This document shows positions 1 through 8,805 of a stretch of DNA of 64,000 nt, one piece after another. How positions within the stretch are numbered: the first letter of the stretch is position 1; each line of letters opens with the position of its first letter. The DNA is from Subdoligranulum sp. (GTDB lineage: Bacteria > Bacillota > Clostridia > Oscillospirales > Ruminococcaceae). Location: the NCBI GenBank assembly GCA_004555405.1, contig SFIE01000002.1:1-64000 (forward strand), read 5' to 3'. Both the position numbers and the translations under genes were made by a program. The notes under the pieces are model-generated. The model saw only the letters and a list, made by a program, of their open reading frames with translations, was not told where the DNA came from and ran no database searches.

Positions 1-173
1 TTCGGGAGCAAAAGCCCCTCGCACTCTGCGACCGCTGCCCCTGCTTCGGTTCGCTGTATCCGCCACTGGCGGCGCTCACCTTTGCAGCACAAAGTATTGT
101 CTGCGCTTTTTGCTTAGCAGCTTGCACTTCTCGCTCGCTGCATCGGCACTTAGAATTATGCGGTATTGCCCCA
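1..173. repeat. MITE-like interspersed repeat, copy E (cut by window edge)
   Basis: This is the right-hand part of the element seen complete at 17106-17396: about 170 bases match almost base for base, including the terminal block reading GAATTATGCGGTATTGCC. It has no coding capacity and ends just upstream of the ABC permease gene. The left end lies outside the window. Confidence 0.85.
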
Positions 174-206
174 TCACTTGCACAGCTGCAAAAAACAGGC
201 TGTAAA

Positions 207-246
207 AAAACGCGCAGGGGCTGGCCCGGTTCGGCCAGCCCCCTGT
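207..246 (-). terminator. Orphan minus-strand intrinsic terminator
   Basis: A GC-rich stem (GGGGCTGGCC with GGCCAGCCCC, extended by a few more pairs) is followed on the minus strand by seven T residues (A-run at 207-213 on the plus strand). No minus-strand gene lies to its right to be terminated, so it looks like a relic of a rearrangement. Confidence 0.5.
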
Positions 247-265
247 GCCTTACCCGGAGGATGTT

Positions 266-1219
266 ATGACTTCACTCATCAGCATATCCATGCTTCAAAC
301 AGCGCTGGAGCAGGGCTGCATTCTGGCTCTGGTCACGCTGGCATTGTATGTGAGCTTTACCACGCTCAATCTGTGCGATCTGGCCACAGACGGCACATTC
401 ACGCTGGGCTGTGCCCTGTGCGCTCAGGTAGCGCTGATGGGGCACCCGTTTTTGTCGCTGCTGGCCGGTGTGGCCGTGGGCGCAGTTTCGGGCTTTATCA
501 ATGCCTTTTTGCAAACAAGGCTGAATGTGCAAAGCATTCTGGCGGGTATCATTATCAATACCGGGCTTTACACCGTTAATCTGGCGGTGATGGGCCTGGG
601 CAGCAAGGGCGGCTTTGCCAGCAATGTGAACATGAACAAGGCCGTTACCATTTTCGATCTGGCCAAGCAGTATCTGCGCCCGGTGGTGGGCGACTGGTAT
701 AAGCTGGCGGTGCTGGGCACCGTTGCCGTTCTGGCGGCGCTGGCCATCAAATGGTTTATGGGCACGCGCCTTGGCCTTTCGGTGCGCGCCACGGGTGACA
801 ATGCCGATATGGTGCGCGCTTCCAGCATCAGCCCGGCCTTTACCATCACGGTGGGCCTGTGCATCGCCAATGCCCTCACGGGCCTGGCAGGCGGCCTGCA
901 GAGCCAGTATCAGAAAAGCTGTGATATCAACATCGGCACCGGCATGGTCACCATTGCGCTGGCCAGCCTGATCATTGGCCAAACGCTGGTGGGCAGCCGC
1001 GGCGGCGTGGGGCGGCGCATTTTCGGTGTGCTGCTGGGCAGCGCACTGTACCGCTTTATCATTGCACTGGCGCTGCGCCTGAATATGAACGCCAACTGCT
1101 TAAAGCTGGTTTCGGCCATCATTGTGGCGGTGGCCATTGCCAGCCCGGGCGTTAAAAAATGGATCGCATTGCAAAAGCATAAAATGCAGACCAAGGCTGC
1201 CAGAAAGGGGAGAATGTGA
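266..1219 (+). CDS. ABC transporter permease, BPD_transp_2 family
   Basis: Integral membrane subunit of an ABC importer, about 317 residues with eight or more hydrophobic segments. It resembles the permeases that work with ABC_sub_bind (PF04392) binding proteins, the family of TrpXYZ-like amino-acid importers, and is more distantly related to LivH and RbsC permeases. The start at 266 (MTSLIS) is chosen because GGAGG at 256-260 sits five bases ahead; an earlier in-frame ATG at 245 has no ribosome-binding site. Its stop overlaps the start region of the ATPase gene, so the two are translationally coupled. The expected binding-protein gene is not upstream within the window; instead there is an interspersed repeat and an orphan terminator. 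The substrate is unknown. Confidence 0.88.
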   Translation: MTSLISISMLQTALEQGCILALVTLALYVSFTTLNLCDLATDGTFTLGCALCAQVALMGHPFLSLLAGVAVGAVSGFINAFLQTRLNVQSILAGIIINTGLYTVNLAVMGLGSKGGFASNVNMNKAVTIFDLAKQYLRPVVGDWYKLAVLGTVAVLAALAIKWFMGTRLGLSVRATGDNADMVRASSISPAFTITVGLCIANALTGLAGGLQSQYQKSCDINIGTGMVTIALASLIIGQTLVGSRGGVGRRIFGVLLGSALYRFIIALALRLNMNANCLKLVSAIIVAVAIASPGVKKWIALQKHKMQTKAARKGRM

Positions 1220-1221
1220 CC

Positions 1222-2034
1222 ATGCTGAAAATCGAAGGAGTTACCAAAACATTCAACCCCGGCACCGTAAACGAAAAAAAGGCGCTGCAGGGCATTGACC
1301 TGCACATGGAAAAAGGCGATTTTGCCACCATCGTGGGCAGCAACGGCGCGGGCAAATCCACGCTGTTCAATGCCATTGCGGGCAGCTTTGTTCCGGACGA
1401 CGGCTATATTGAGCTGGACGGGCAGGACATTACCTTTTTGCCTGATCACAGGCGCAGCAAAAGCATCGGCCGCCTGTTTCAGGACCCCCTGCGCGGTACC
1501 GCCCCGAACATGACCATCGAGGAAAATCTGGCGCTTGCGTATCTGCGCGCCAGCACACACCAGCGGGCCTATTTCAGCCGCATCAACAAAAAGGAAAAAG
1601 AGCGCTTCCGCGAGCAGCTGAGCCTTTTGCACATGGGCCTTGAGGACCGTATGCGCCAGCCGGTGGGGCTTTTGTCCGGCGGCCAGCGGCAGGCCCTTAC
1701 GCTGCTGATGGCCACGCTGGTAACGCCCAAGCTGCTGCTGCTGGACGAACACACCGCCGCGCTGGACCCCGGCACCGCTGAAAAGGTGCTGGAGCTCACC
1801 AAAAAGATCGTGGCCGAAAACAATATCACCTGCCTGATGGTCACGCACAATATGCATCAGGCGCTGGAACTGGGCAACCGCACCCTGATGATGGATTCCG
1901 GCCGCATCGTGCTGGATATTAAGGGCGAGGAACGCGCCGGTATGACGGTGGACGATCTTTTGCAGCGCTTTGCCGTGGGGGCGGGCAAACGCTTGGACAA
2001 TGACCGTATCCTGCTTTCCAAAATGGAAAAATAA
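1222..2034 (+). CDS. ABC transporter ATP-binding protein
   Basis: Cytoplasmic ATPase that powers the adjacent permease, 270 residues. Walker A is GSNGAGKST near residue 38, the signature is LSGGQRQAL, Walker B is LLLLDEHTAALDP, and the switch histidine lies in MVTHNMHQAL. Note DEHTAAL where most families have DEPTSAL; this DEHTAALDP form is usual in the PF04392-linked importers. An ATG at 1222 follows GGGGAG at 1207-1212; a GTG at 1216 is also possible. The gene begins at the stop codon of the permease and is followed by a strong terminator, so the visible operon is permease-ATPase only. Confidence 0.9.
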   Translation: MLKIEGVTKTFNPGTVNEKKALQGIDLHMEKGDFATIVGSNGAGKSTLFNAIAGSFVPDDGYIELDGQDITFLPDHRRSKSIGRLFQDPLRGTAPNMTIEENLALAYLRASTHQRAYFSRINKKEKERFREQLSLLHMGLEDRMRQPVGLLSGGQRQALTLLMATLVTPKLLLLDEHTAALDPGTAEKVLELTKKIVAENNITCLMVTHNMHQALELGNRTLMMDSGRIVLDIKGEERAGMTVDDLLQRFAVGAGKRLDNDRILLSKMEK

Positions 2035-2040
2035 ATACGA

Positions 2041-2086
2041 AAAACCGGGAAAACCGCGTGCGTGCGGCTTTCCCGGTTCTTTTTTA
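2041..2086 (+). terminator. Intrinsic terminator of the ABC operon
   Basis: AACCGGGAAA pairs with TTTCCCGGTT and is followed by CTTTTTT. A second GC-rich hairpin without a T-run lies at about 2099-2129, between the convergent ABC and glgB genes. Confidence 0.85.
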
Positions 2087-2189
2087 TGGCTTTTTCATGG
2101 CCCGGCCGGTGCAGGAAAAGGGCCGGGCCGTGAGAGGCAGGAAAAACAAGGCGAAAAGTTCAGCTGGCGCTGCTTCACAAAGAAATGAT

Positions 2190-3983
2190 TTATTCCTCCC
2201 ACAGCCACAGCTGGGCGCTGTAGGGGGCAAGATCCGGCGCAAAATGCGTTTTGGGCTTGCGCACGGTCTTTTTTTGCGGGCGGGGCACGGTGCCGCCAAA
2301 TTCGGCCCAGTTGGTGTCCAGCAAAAGGGTCAGCTTGCCGACGGCGGGCAGGGTGTGGTGGCGCACAGGCTCATCGATAAAATTAAACACCGCCAATATG
2401 CGGCTGGAGCTGCCGGTGCGCGAAAGCGAGAAGGTGCCCTTGGCGGCGTGGTGACAGTCCACCCACGCAAAACCGTTTGGCGCGTAGTCACGCTGCCACA
2501 GGCAGTCGTATTTTAAGTAAAGCTTTTGCAGCGCTGTGCGGAACGCCATAAAGGAATCGTGAATGGGATACTGCAGCAGCTCCCAATCCTGCTGGCGCGA
2601 TTCATCCCATTCGCGCAGCTGGCCGAACTCGTTGCCCATGAAATCCAGCTTTTTGCCCGGATGCACCATCATGTAGGTGTACAGCAGCCGCCCCTGCGGA
2701 AATTTGGTTTCGTAATCGCCCCACATTTTTTGCAGGATCGTGGCCTTGCCGTGTACATTTTCATCGTGCGATAGCGGCAAAAGATAGTATTCACGGCTAT
2801 AATACATCATGCTGAAGGTGAGCTTGTGCAAATTTTCGCGGCGCTGCACGGGGGGCTTTTTCATAAAATCCAGCGTGTCGTTCATCCAGCCCAGGTCCCA
2901 CTTATAGTCAAAGCCAAGGCCGCCATGCTCTACCGGATGGGTAACGCCGCTGTAATCCGAGCTGTCCTCCGCGATCAGAATGGCCGTGGGGTGCAGCATG
3001 TGCAGCCCGGCATTCATGTTGCGCAAAAAGGTCACGGCGTCGCTGTTTACACCGCGCGCAGGATCACCATGCCAATACAAAAGGCGGCTCACGGCGTCTA
3101 TACGCAGGCCGTCGGCATGGTAATGCCGCAGCCAGAAATTGGCGCAGCTTTGCAGAAAACTGCGCACCTCGGGGCGGCTGTGCATAAAGTTGCAGCTGCC
3201 CCATTCGCTGATGCCGATATCCTCGCTGGGATATTCATACAGCGCCGTGCCGTCCAAACGGCGCAGCCCGTAGGGGTCCAGCGCAAAATGCACCGGCACA
3301 AAATCCAAAATCACGCCCAGCCCGTGCCGGTGGCAGGCATTCACCAGGCGGCACAGCCCGGCGGGGGTGCCGTAGCGGCTGGTGGGGGCAAAAAAACCGG
3401 TGGTCTGATAGCCCCAGCTGCCGTCAAAGGGATGCTCGGCCAAGGGCATCAGCTCAATATGAGTGTAGCCGTGCTTTTTGCAGTAGGAGGGCAAAAGCTC
3501 GGCCAATTCGTCATAAGTATACCAGCTGCCGTCCGGCTTTTGCCGCCAGCTTCCGGCGTGGACTTCATAAATGGAAAGCGGCTTATCCAAACAGCGGGTG
3601 CGGGTGCGCATCCATTCATCGTCGGAAAAATCATCCCAGTTCAGCTCGCACACGATCGAGCGGTCGTCCGGGCGCAGCGCCATGGCTGCACCGTAGGGGT
3701 CGCAGTGATCCACGGCTTTTCCATCGGCCCCCACAATATGATATTTATAATACATTCCGGGCAGCACCTCGGGGCAATCGGCCTCCCAAAGGCCCACGGC
3801 GCTGCGGTGCATGGGGTACCAGTCGGCCTTTTGGCAGTCGGCGACGGGGTCTACCACCACATACGCCTCCCGCGCCGAAGGGGCCCACAGGGCAAAGCGC
3901 GTGCCGCCGGAATACGGGTGTGCTCCTAAATATTCTCCGGCATCAAACTCGGCTCCGGTAAAAAAACGCTGCACATCCATCAT
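2190..3983 (-). CDS. glgB: 1,4-alpha-glucan branching enzyme
   Basis: Transfers alpha-1,4-glucan segments to make alpha-1,6 branches in glycogen; GH13 family, 597 residues. An N-terminal CBM48 domain (about 20-110) precedes the catalytic barrel. Visible catalytic motifs are DGLRIDAV with nucleophile Asp296, LIAED with acid/base Glu339, and LSHDENVHGK with Asp407, the HDE-VHGK form being specific for branching enzymes. A C-terminal beta domain follows. The start has two consecutive ATGs behind AAGGAG with normal spacing. No glgC, glgA or glgP gene is adjacent, so it is transcribed alone from its own promoter at 4040-4069. Confidence 0.95.
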   Translation of the reverse strand: MMDVQRFFTGAEFDAGEYLGAHPYSGGTRFALWAPSAREAYVVVDPVADCQKADWYPMHRSAVGLWEADCPEVLPGMYYKYHIVGADGKAVDHCDPYGAAMALRPDDRSIVCELNWDDFSDDEWMRTRTRCLDKPLSIYEVHAGSWRQKPDGSWYTYDELAELLPSYCKKHGYTHIELMPLAEHPFDGSWGYQTTGFFAPTSRYGTPAGLCRLVNACHRHGLGVILDFVPVHFALDPYGLRRLDGTALYEYPSEDIGISEWGSCNFMHSRPEVRSFLQSCANFWLRHYHADGLRIDAVSRLLYWHGDPARGVNSDAVTFLRNMNAGLHMLHPTAILIAEDSSDYSGVTHPVEHGGLGFDYKWDLGWMNDTLDFMKKPPVQRRENLHKLTFSMMYYSREYYLLPLSHDENVHGKATILQKMWGDYETKFPQGRLLYTYMMVHPGKKLDFMGNEFGQLREWDESRQQDWELLQYPIHDSFMAFRTALQKLYLKYDCLWQRDYAPNGFAWVDCHHAAKGTFSLSRTGSSSRILAVFNFIDEPVRHHTLPAVGKLTLLLDTNWAEFGGTVPRPQKKTVRKPKTHFAPDLAPYSAQLWLWEE

Positions 3984-4039
3984 GGGGCAAAACTCCTTGT
4001 AGCAAAATTTTTGGGCTTTTCAGATACAGTAGTATCCTT

Positions 4040-4069
4040 ATTATAAAAATCACGGCAAAAGACTGTCAA
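4040..4069 (-). promoter_or_regulatory. glgB promoter
   Basis: On the minus strand: TTGACA, an 18-base spacer, then TATAAT. Just downstream is a small palindrome, GATAC-TACT-GTATC, in the untranslated leader, a possible operator. Confidence 0.75.
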
Positions 4070-4145
4070 TGGTCAAAACCGGGGCAAAGGCACCGCCGCA
4101 CAAAAAGCGGCCCGGCAGCAGCAGGGCTGTCGGGCCGGGCATTGA

Positions 4146-4373
4146 CTAATGAATGGAATACCTGCGCCATTCCATCAGGGCGTTCACGGTGTCATCGCTT
4201 TCCACCCAGCCCTCGCCCGAGGGCTGCGCCGTGGGGGCATAGCGAGCCATCACGCCGGGGGTGTCCCCTGCCAGAAAGCTGCGGGCCTGCTGCGGGTCCA
4301 TGCCCAGGTGCGCCGTGGCGGCGGGCTCGGCGGGGGCGCGGGATTTGCGGCGTCTGCGTGATCGTCTGCTCAT
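4146..4373 (-). CDS. Small basic hypothetical protein
   Basis: A 75-residue protein with no family I recognise. It opens with a strongly basic stretch (RRSRRRRK) and has an Ala/Pro-rich middle. A perfect AGGAGG lies 11 bases ahead of the ATG at 4373, which supports translation; ATG and GTG codons at 4382 and 4385 are too close to that site. It follows the AEC transporter gene on the same strand by about 60 bases. The basic start could bind nucleic acid, but this is only a guess. Confidence 0.6.
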   Translation of the reverse strand: MSRRSRRRRKSRAPAEPAATAHLGMDPQQARSFLAGDTPGVMARYAPTAQPSGEGWVESDDTVNALMEWRRYSIH

Positions 4374-4430
4374 AAAAAGCATCACCTCCTGCTGCCAGTA
4401 TGCCCGGCGGCAGAAAAGGCTATGCAGCCA

Positions 4431-5339
4431 TCACAAAAACAGGGAAACAATGGGCACGGTAAACAGGCAGCACACGGTGGTGATCATGTTCAGCTGGCAG
4501 GCCTCGGCGCCCAGCTCGGCGCCGTAAAGCTCCTGCGCGGTGAGGGCGGGCACGCTGGCGCTGGGCATGGCGGCCATGACCATAAAAATGCACAGCATGG
4601 TGGCATCAAACGGCAGGTTTCGCACAGCCAGCACCAGCAGAATGGGCATGACCAAAAGCTTGAGCACTGTAAACACATAAAAACGCTTGCAGCGCAGCAT
4701 GGCGCGCACGCTGCTGCCCGCCAGATTGGAGCCGATCACCATCATGCTCAGGGGAATGCAGGTGTTGCCGCCGTAGCGCAAAAGGCTTTCCACCGGGGCG
4801 GGCACACGCAGATCGCAGGCAAAGATCAGAATGCTCACAAGGCACGCCAGCGTGCAGCCGTTCAGCAGCTTTTTGGGCGAGCAGGAGCCCGTCATCAGCA
4901 CAAGGCCGTAGGTGTAGAACAGGGTGTTCATAAACAGCATATAGAAATTTACAAAAATCACATGGCTGCTGCCGAAAAGGCCCGTGATAATGGGAATGCC
5001 CATAAAGCCGAAGTTACCGAACATCAGCATATTCTGGTAAATGCCGCGGCGCTCGGGCGAAAGCCCCATCAGGCGCACCAGCACAAAGGCCAGCACCGCC
5101 GCTGCACCAAAATAAATGCAGCACAAAATCAGGTTTTGGCGCACAAGGCCGCCGCCCATGCTGTCGTCACGGCTCACAGCGCCCGAAAGCTGGATCATGG
5201 GGTTGAAAAGGTTCACCACCAGCGCCGACAGCTTGCGGTTGAAATCCTCGTTCATCCAGCCCCGGCGCGTGCAGGCAAAGCCCAGCGCCATCAGCCCGAA
5301 AAGAACCAACAGCTGCTGAAAAATTACAAAACTATCCAC
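4431..5339 (-). CDS. AEC family transporter (auxin efflux carrier fold)
   Basis: Membrane permease of 302 residues with about ten hydrophobic helices, PF03547 (Mem_trans). The family includes plant auxin carriers and bacterial malate/malonate transporters; the substrate here cannot be read from sequence. Conserved features are the early helix QQLLVLFGLMALGF, the segment NPMIQLSGAV and the C-terminal MVMAAMPSASVPALTA. Translation starts with GTG at 5339, ten bases behind AAGGAG. It may be co-transcribed with the small basic protein downstream. Confidence 0.88.
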   Translation of the reverse strand: MDSFVIFQQLLVLFGLMALGFACTRRGWMNEDFNRKLSALVVNLFNPMIQLSGAVSRDDSMGGGLVRQNLILCCIYFGAAAVLAFVLVRLMGLSPERRGIYQNMLMFGNFGFMGIPIITGLFGSSHVIFVNFYMLFMNTLFYTYGLVLMTGSCSPKKLLNGCTLACLVSILIFACDLRVPAPVESLLRYGGNTCIPLSMMVIGSNLAGSSVRAMLRCKRFYVFTVLKLLVMPILLVLAVRNLPFDATMLCIFMVMAAMPSASVPALTAQELYGAELGAEACQLNMITTVCCLFTVPIVSLFL

Positions 5340-5422
5340 AACAAAGCTACTCCTTACTCAAAAAACAGTATACTTAATAAGTATAGCATACGCCTAAGGA
5401 CAAAAAAAGCCGGAAGTTTCTA

Positions 5423-5451
5423 TTGACAAGGCAAAATTTTCGGATTATGGT
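5423..5451 (+). promoter_or_regulatory. Probable fbp promoter
   Basis: TTGACA, 17-base spacer, TATGGT, about 165 bases ahead of the fbp start. The transcribed leader between them shows no riboswitch I recognise. Confidence 0.55.
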
Positions 5452-5617
5452 TAAAGGGAAGATGATGGATTTTTCGCTGCTGATTTTGTACAAATCGTGA
5501 CAAAATACCCGCGAAAAAGAAAAGGCATTCCCGCATTGTTAAGCACCGCCGTACTGCCGCTGTGCGCCTGCGGGGCAAAAATGCGTGCGGAAATGCCCTG
5601 AAAACAGGAGGAACCGA

Positions 5618-7636
5618 ATGCAGCTTACCCAAGAAAAACAAGAGCTGATACAGAAAAACCTGCGCTATTTGCAGCTGCTCTCGCAGGAGTATCCCACCAT
5701 TGCCGTGGCCGCCAGCGAGGTGATCAATCAGGAGGCCGTGCTGCGCCTGCCCAAGGGCACCGAGCATTTTATGAGCGATCTGCACGGTGAAAACGAAGCG
5801 TTTCGCCATGTGCTGAACAGCGCTTCGGGCGTGATCCGTGAAAAGGTGGATGCGGTGCTGGCACAGGAAAACGCCACGCCCGAGGAATGTCAGGAGTTTG
5901 CCACCCTGATCTATTATCCCGAGCAAAAGCTGCCTCTGCTGAAGGCGGCGCAGGGCGAGGAAAATCTGGATTACTGGTACGAGCACACGCTGCTGCGCCT
6001 GATCGAGCTTTGCCGGTTGGTAAGCAGCAAGCACACGCGCGCCCATGTGCGCCGCTGCCTGCCCAACGAATGCGCACATATTCTGGATGAATTGCTTCAT
6101 GCGCATTTTGAGGACCATAACAAGGAAATGTATTACGATGAGATCATCATCAGCATGATCGAAAACGGGCAGGCCGACAATTTTATTATCCACTTCTGCA
6201 AGCTGATCAAGCGCCTTGCCGTGGATAAACTGCACATTGTGGGCGATTTGTATGACCGCGGCCCTCGCCCGGACCGCATTGTGGATACCCTGATGAATCA
6301 CCATAATGTGGATATTCAGTGGGGCAACCACGACACGGTGTGGATGGGCGCAGCGGCAGGCAGCCCCATTTGCATTGCCACCGTGCTGAAAACTGCGCTT
6401 TCGTATGCCAATGTGGAAACGCTGGAGGAGGGCTACGGCCTGAACCTGCGTCGTTTGGGCCAGTTTGCCGATGAAGTGTACGGCGATTGCGATCTTTCCA
6501 TCTGGATGCCCAAGGGCGACAACTCCCGCTTTAAGTTCGGCCACGCAAGCCTGCGCCGCAGCGCATTGATGCACATTGCCATTTCGGTGATCATGTTTAA
6601 GCTGGAATGTCAGGTGATCGACCGCAACCCGGATTTCCAAATGCAGGACCGCGATTTTATTCGCCGCATCAACTATCAGGACGGCACGGTTAAGGTGAAC
6701 GGCATCACGCATTTTCTGCGTGACACGCAGTTCCCAACCGTGGACCCCAAGGACCCTGCCCGCTTGACCGAGCGCGAAGCTTATGTGATGGATAAGCTGG
6801 TGGAATCCTTCCGTGAAAGCGAAAAGCTGCAGCGCCATGTGCGGTTTATGTACAAGGTGGGCCATGTGTACCATGTGGAAAACGGCAACCTGATGTTCCA
6901 TGGCTGTATGCCCATGACCATGGACGGTGAATTTGCCGAAGAAGTGTTTGACGGCAAGAGCTACCGCGGCAAGGCGCTGTTTGATTTCTGCGAAGAGCGC
7001 GCCCGTGACGGCTATTTTGCCCCCGAGGGCAGCCCCGAACGCCAAAAGGGACAGGACTTTTTGTGGTATCTGTGGTGCGGCAAGCTTTCGCCCATTTTCG
7101 GCCGAAGCGCCATGACCACCTTTGAGCATTTGTATATCAGCGACAAGAGCACGCACACCGAAGAACCCAACGCCTACTACAAGATCTACGATGATGTTGC
7201 CGTGGCGGATAAAATTCTGGCGGAATTCGGCCTGTATGGCGAAGGGCATCACATTGTGAACGGCCATGTGCCCGTAAAGGTGGTAAAGGGCGAAAGCCCC
7301 GTGAAGGGCGGCGGCAAAATTCTGGTGATCGACGGCGGCTTCTGCCGTGCTTATCACGACCGCACCGGTATTGCGGGCTATACGCTGGTGTTCAACAGCC
7401 GCACCCTGAGCCTGCGCACCCACGAGCCTTTTGAAAGCACCCAGAAGGCGATCGAGGAAAATGTGGATATCCATTCGGATTCCCGCGTGATCTACGAATG
7501 CCCGCGCCGCCTTCGCGTGAAGGATGTGGACTGGGGCACGCATCACCGTGACCTGGCCGACGGCTTAAAGCTGCTGATGGATGCCTACCGAAGCGGTATT
7601 CTGAAGGAAAGCACCCGCCCGGGCTGCGGAAACTGA
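5618..7636 (+). CDS. fbp: Fructose-1,6-bisphosphatase, class III
   Basis: Gluconeogenic enzyme that removes the 1-phosphate from fructose 1,6-bisphosphate; class III (FBPase_2, PF06874), 672 residues, the normal length. It carries the metallophosphoesterase motifs DLHGENEAF, GDLYDRGPRPD and GNHDTVWMGAA that bind the metal pair, and a late ING/VNGHVPVK segment. The ATG at 5618 is chosen because AGGAGG ends six bases earlier; the reading frame is open back to 5585 without a ribosome-binding site. It stands alone, convergent with the next gene. A 708-codon open frame on the opposite strand is a codon-bias shadow. Confidence 0.95.
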   Translation: MQLTQEKQELIQKNLRYLQLLSQEYPTIAVAASEVINQEAVLRLPKGTEHFMSDLHGENEAFRHVLNSASGVIREKVDAVLAQENATPEECQEFATLIYYPEQKLPLLKAAQGEENLDYWYEHTLLRLIELCRLVSSKHTRAHVRRCLPNECAHILDELLHAHFEDHNKEMYYDEIIISMIENGQADNFIIHFCKLIKRLAVDKLHIVGDLYDRGPRPDRIVDTLMNHHNVDIQWGNHDTVWMGAAAGSPICIATVLKTALSYANVETLEEGYGLNLRRLGQFADEVYGDCDLSIWMPKGDNSRFKFGHASLRRSALMHIAISVIMFKLECQVIDRNPDFQMQDRDFIRRINYQDGTVKVNGITHFLRDTQFPTVDPKDPARLTEREAYVMDKLVESFRESEKLQRHVRFMYKVGHVYHVENGNLMFHGCMPMTMDGEFAEEVFDGKSYRGKALFDFCEERARDGYFAPEGSPERQKGQDFLWYLWCGKLSPIFGRSAMTTFEHLYISDKSTHTEEPNAYYKIYDDVAVADKILAEFGLYGEGHHIVNGHVPVKVVKGESPVKGGGKILVIDGGFCRAYHDRTGIAGYTLVFNSRTLSLRTHEPFESTQKAIEENVDIHSDSRVIYECPRRLRVKDVDWGTHHRDLADGLKLLMDAYRSGILKESTRPGCGN

Positions 7637-7694
7637 GACAATAGCGGATCACTTTTGCCCGGCGGGGGTTCAGCGCCCCTTGAAATTATACGAT

Positions 7695-7740
7695 AAAAAG
7701 CAAAGCCTGCGGCATCCGGCGATGCAGCAGGCTTTGCAAA
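7695..7740 (-). terminator. Intrinsic terminator after the C_GCAxxG_C_C gene
   Basis: GCAAAGCCTGC pairs with GCAGGCTTTGC; read on the minus strand it is followed by TTTTT. It lies between two convergent genes. Confidence 0.75.
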
Positions 7741-7748
7741 AAAATAGA

Positions 7749-8159
7749 TCACAGCTTGTCGCGGATCTTGGCCTCTAAAAAGCGGCAGGCATCCTCAATG
7801 CAGCCCTGGCAGGAGCGCAGCACCACTTTGGTGTCAACACCCTTCAGCTCTTTGCAGATCAGGCTGCCGTTTTTGATCTGGAAGGCGGCTTCCAGCTCAC
7901 TGGCCAGGCGATAGCTCTCGCGCTTGGTGGTGGTGTCGCTGGGGCCCTTGCTGTTGCAGTAGCCCAGCACAGTCACCGCGCCGGTCACCGCGCCGCAAAT
8001 GCCGTTCATGCCGCCCATGCCAAGGCCCTGGGCCTCCATCATGCGGAAAACGGTGGTTTCGTCCAGCCCCATCACATCGGCATAGGTGCAGGCCACCGAC
8101 TGTGCGCAGTTGTAGCCCAGCCCGTGCAGGGCGATCGCTTTTTCAATTCTGCTTTCCAT
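7749..8159 (-). CDS. C_GCAxxG_C_C family putative redox protein
   Basis: A 136-residue protein of the C_GCAxxG_C_C family (PF09719), probably redox active or metal binding, of unknown biochemical role. The family pattern is visible: GYNCAQSV near residue 18, GLGMGGMNGICGAVTGAV near the middle, and the closing CQGCIEDACRF cysteine cluster. The start at 8159 (MESRIEKA) has GGGAGAG ahead of it; an upstream in-frame ATG at 8186 lacks a site. It is divergent from trxA, which fits a redox role, with a minimal interspersed repeat between the two genes. Confidence 0.85.
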   Translation of the reverse strand: MESRIEKAIALHGLGYNCAQSVACTYADVMGLDETTVFRMMEAQGLGMGGMNGICGAVTGAVTVLGYCNSKGPSDTTTKRESYRLASELEAAFQIKNGSLICKELKGVDTKVVLRSCQGCIEDACRFLEAKIRDKL

Positions 8160-8226
8160 ATGAATCTCTCTCCCTTTTTTGCCCATGCCGTAGTATGCGG
8201 CGTGGGTTTGTGGTATACTATAGATC

Positions 8227-8287
8227 TAAGGCAATACCGCATAATTCTAAGTGCCGCAGCCGCCGGAATGGTGCGGTGCTGCCCTGA
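8227..8287. repeat. MITE-like repeat, minimal copy D (both ends only)
   Basis: A 61-bp element holding both termini of the family and almost nothing between: TAAGGCAATACCGCATAATTC at the left and the inverted end GGAATGGTGCGGTGCTGCCCTGA-type at the right. It occupies the shared promoter region between the C_GCAxxG_C_C gene and trxA. Confidence 0.75.
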
Positions 8288-8362
8288 TATTTAATTATAA
8301 ACAAATTGTGTGCGCTCGGCAAGCCCGGGCCATGCACATTTTTGCCAAAGGAGGAAAAGCAA

Positions 8363-8689
8363 ATGGTAAAGTATCTGAGCGCCGATACTTTTGAAGCCGA
8401 GGTGCTGCAGGCCCCCGGTGTGGTGGTGGTGGATTTCTGGGCCGACTGGTGCGGCCCCTGCCGTATGCTGGGCCCTGTGCTGGATACACTCAGCGACAAG
8501 CTGCCCGGTGTGAAATTCTGCAAGCTGAATGTGGATGATGACCGTGAGCACGCCATGCAGATGGGCATTTCCAGCATTCCGGCGGTGTTTGTATTCCATC
8601 ACGGCAAGGTGGTGGGCAAGCATATCGGCTTTGCGCCGGACGCCGCTGCGGCCATTGCCGCTTTGGTGGAAAAGGCCAAAGAAGAATAA
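8363..8689 (+). CDS. trxA: Thioredoxin
   Basis: Cytoplasmic disulfide reductase, 108 residues, typical thioredoxin length. The active site WCGPC gives Cys30 and Cys33, and the cis-proline lies in ISSIPAVFVF. The start at 8363 has AGGAGG nine bases ahead. No thioredoxin reductase gene is adjacent. It is followed directly by a strong terminator and is probably monocistronic. Confidence 0.95.
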   Translation: MVKYLSADTFEAEVLQAPGVVVVDFWADWCGPCRMLGPVLDTLSDKLPGVKFCKLNVDDDREHAMQMGISSIPAVFVFHHGKVVGKHIGFAPDAAAAIAALVEKAKEE

Positions 8690-8706
8690 CCCCCAAGAAA
8701 ATTTCA

Positions 8707-8750
8707 AGGCGAAGCAGACTGTACACACGGCCTGCTTCGCCTTTTTTGCG
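8707..8750 (+). terminator. trxA terminator
   Basis: AAGGCGAAGCAG pairs with CTGCTTCGCCTT, followed by TTTTTT. Confidence 0.9.
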
Positions 8751-8805
8751 CTCACCCAAAGCTGCCCGCCCGCATAGCATGAAAAAAATAAGGGGGAGGG
8801 GATCT

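Noticed and set aside
5420-7546. 708-codon open frame opposite fbp, and similar long antisense frames opposite argS, pncB, recG and the PTPS-related gene
   Set aside because: They lack ribosome-binding sites, have His/Gln/Ala-rich low-complexity products and mirror the third-position GC bias of the real gene on the other strand.
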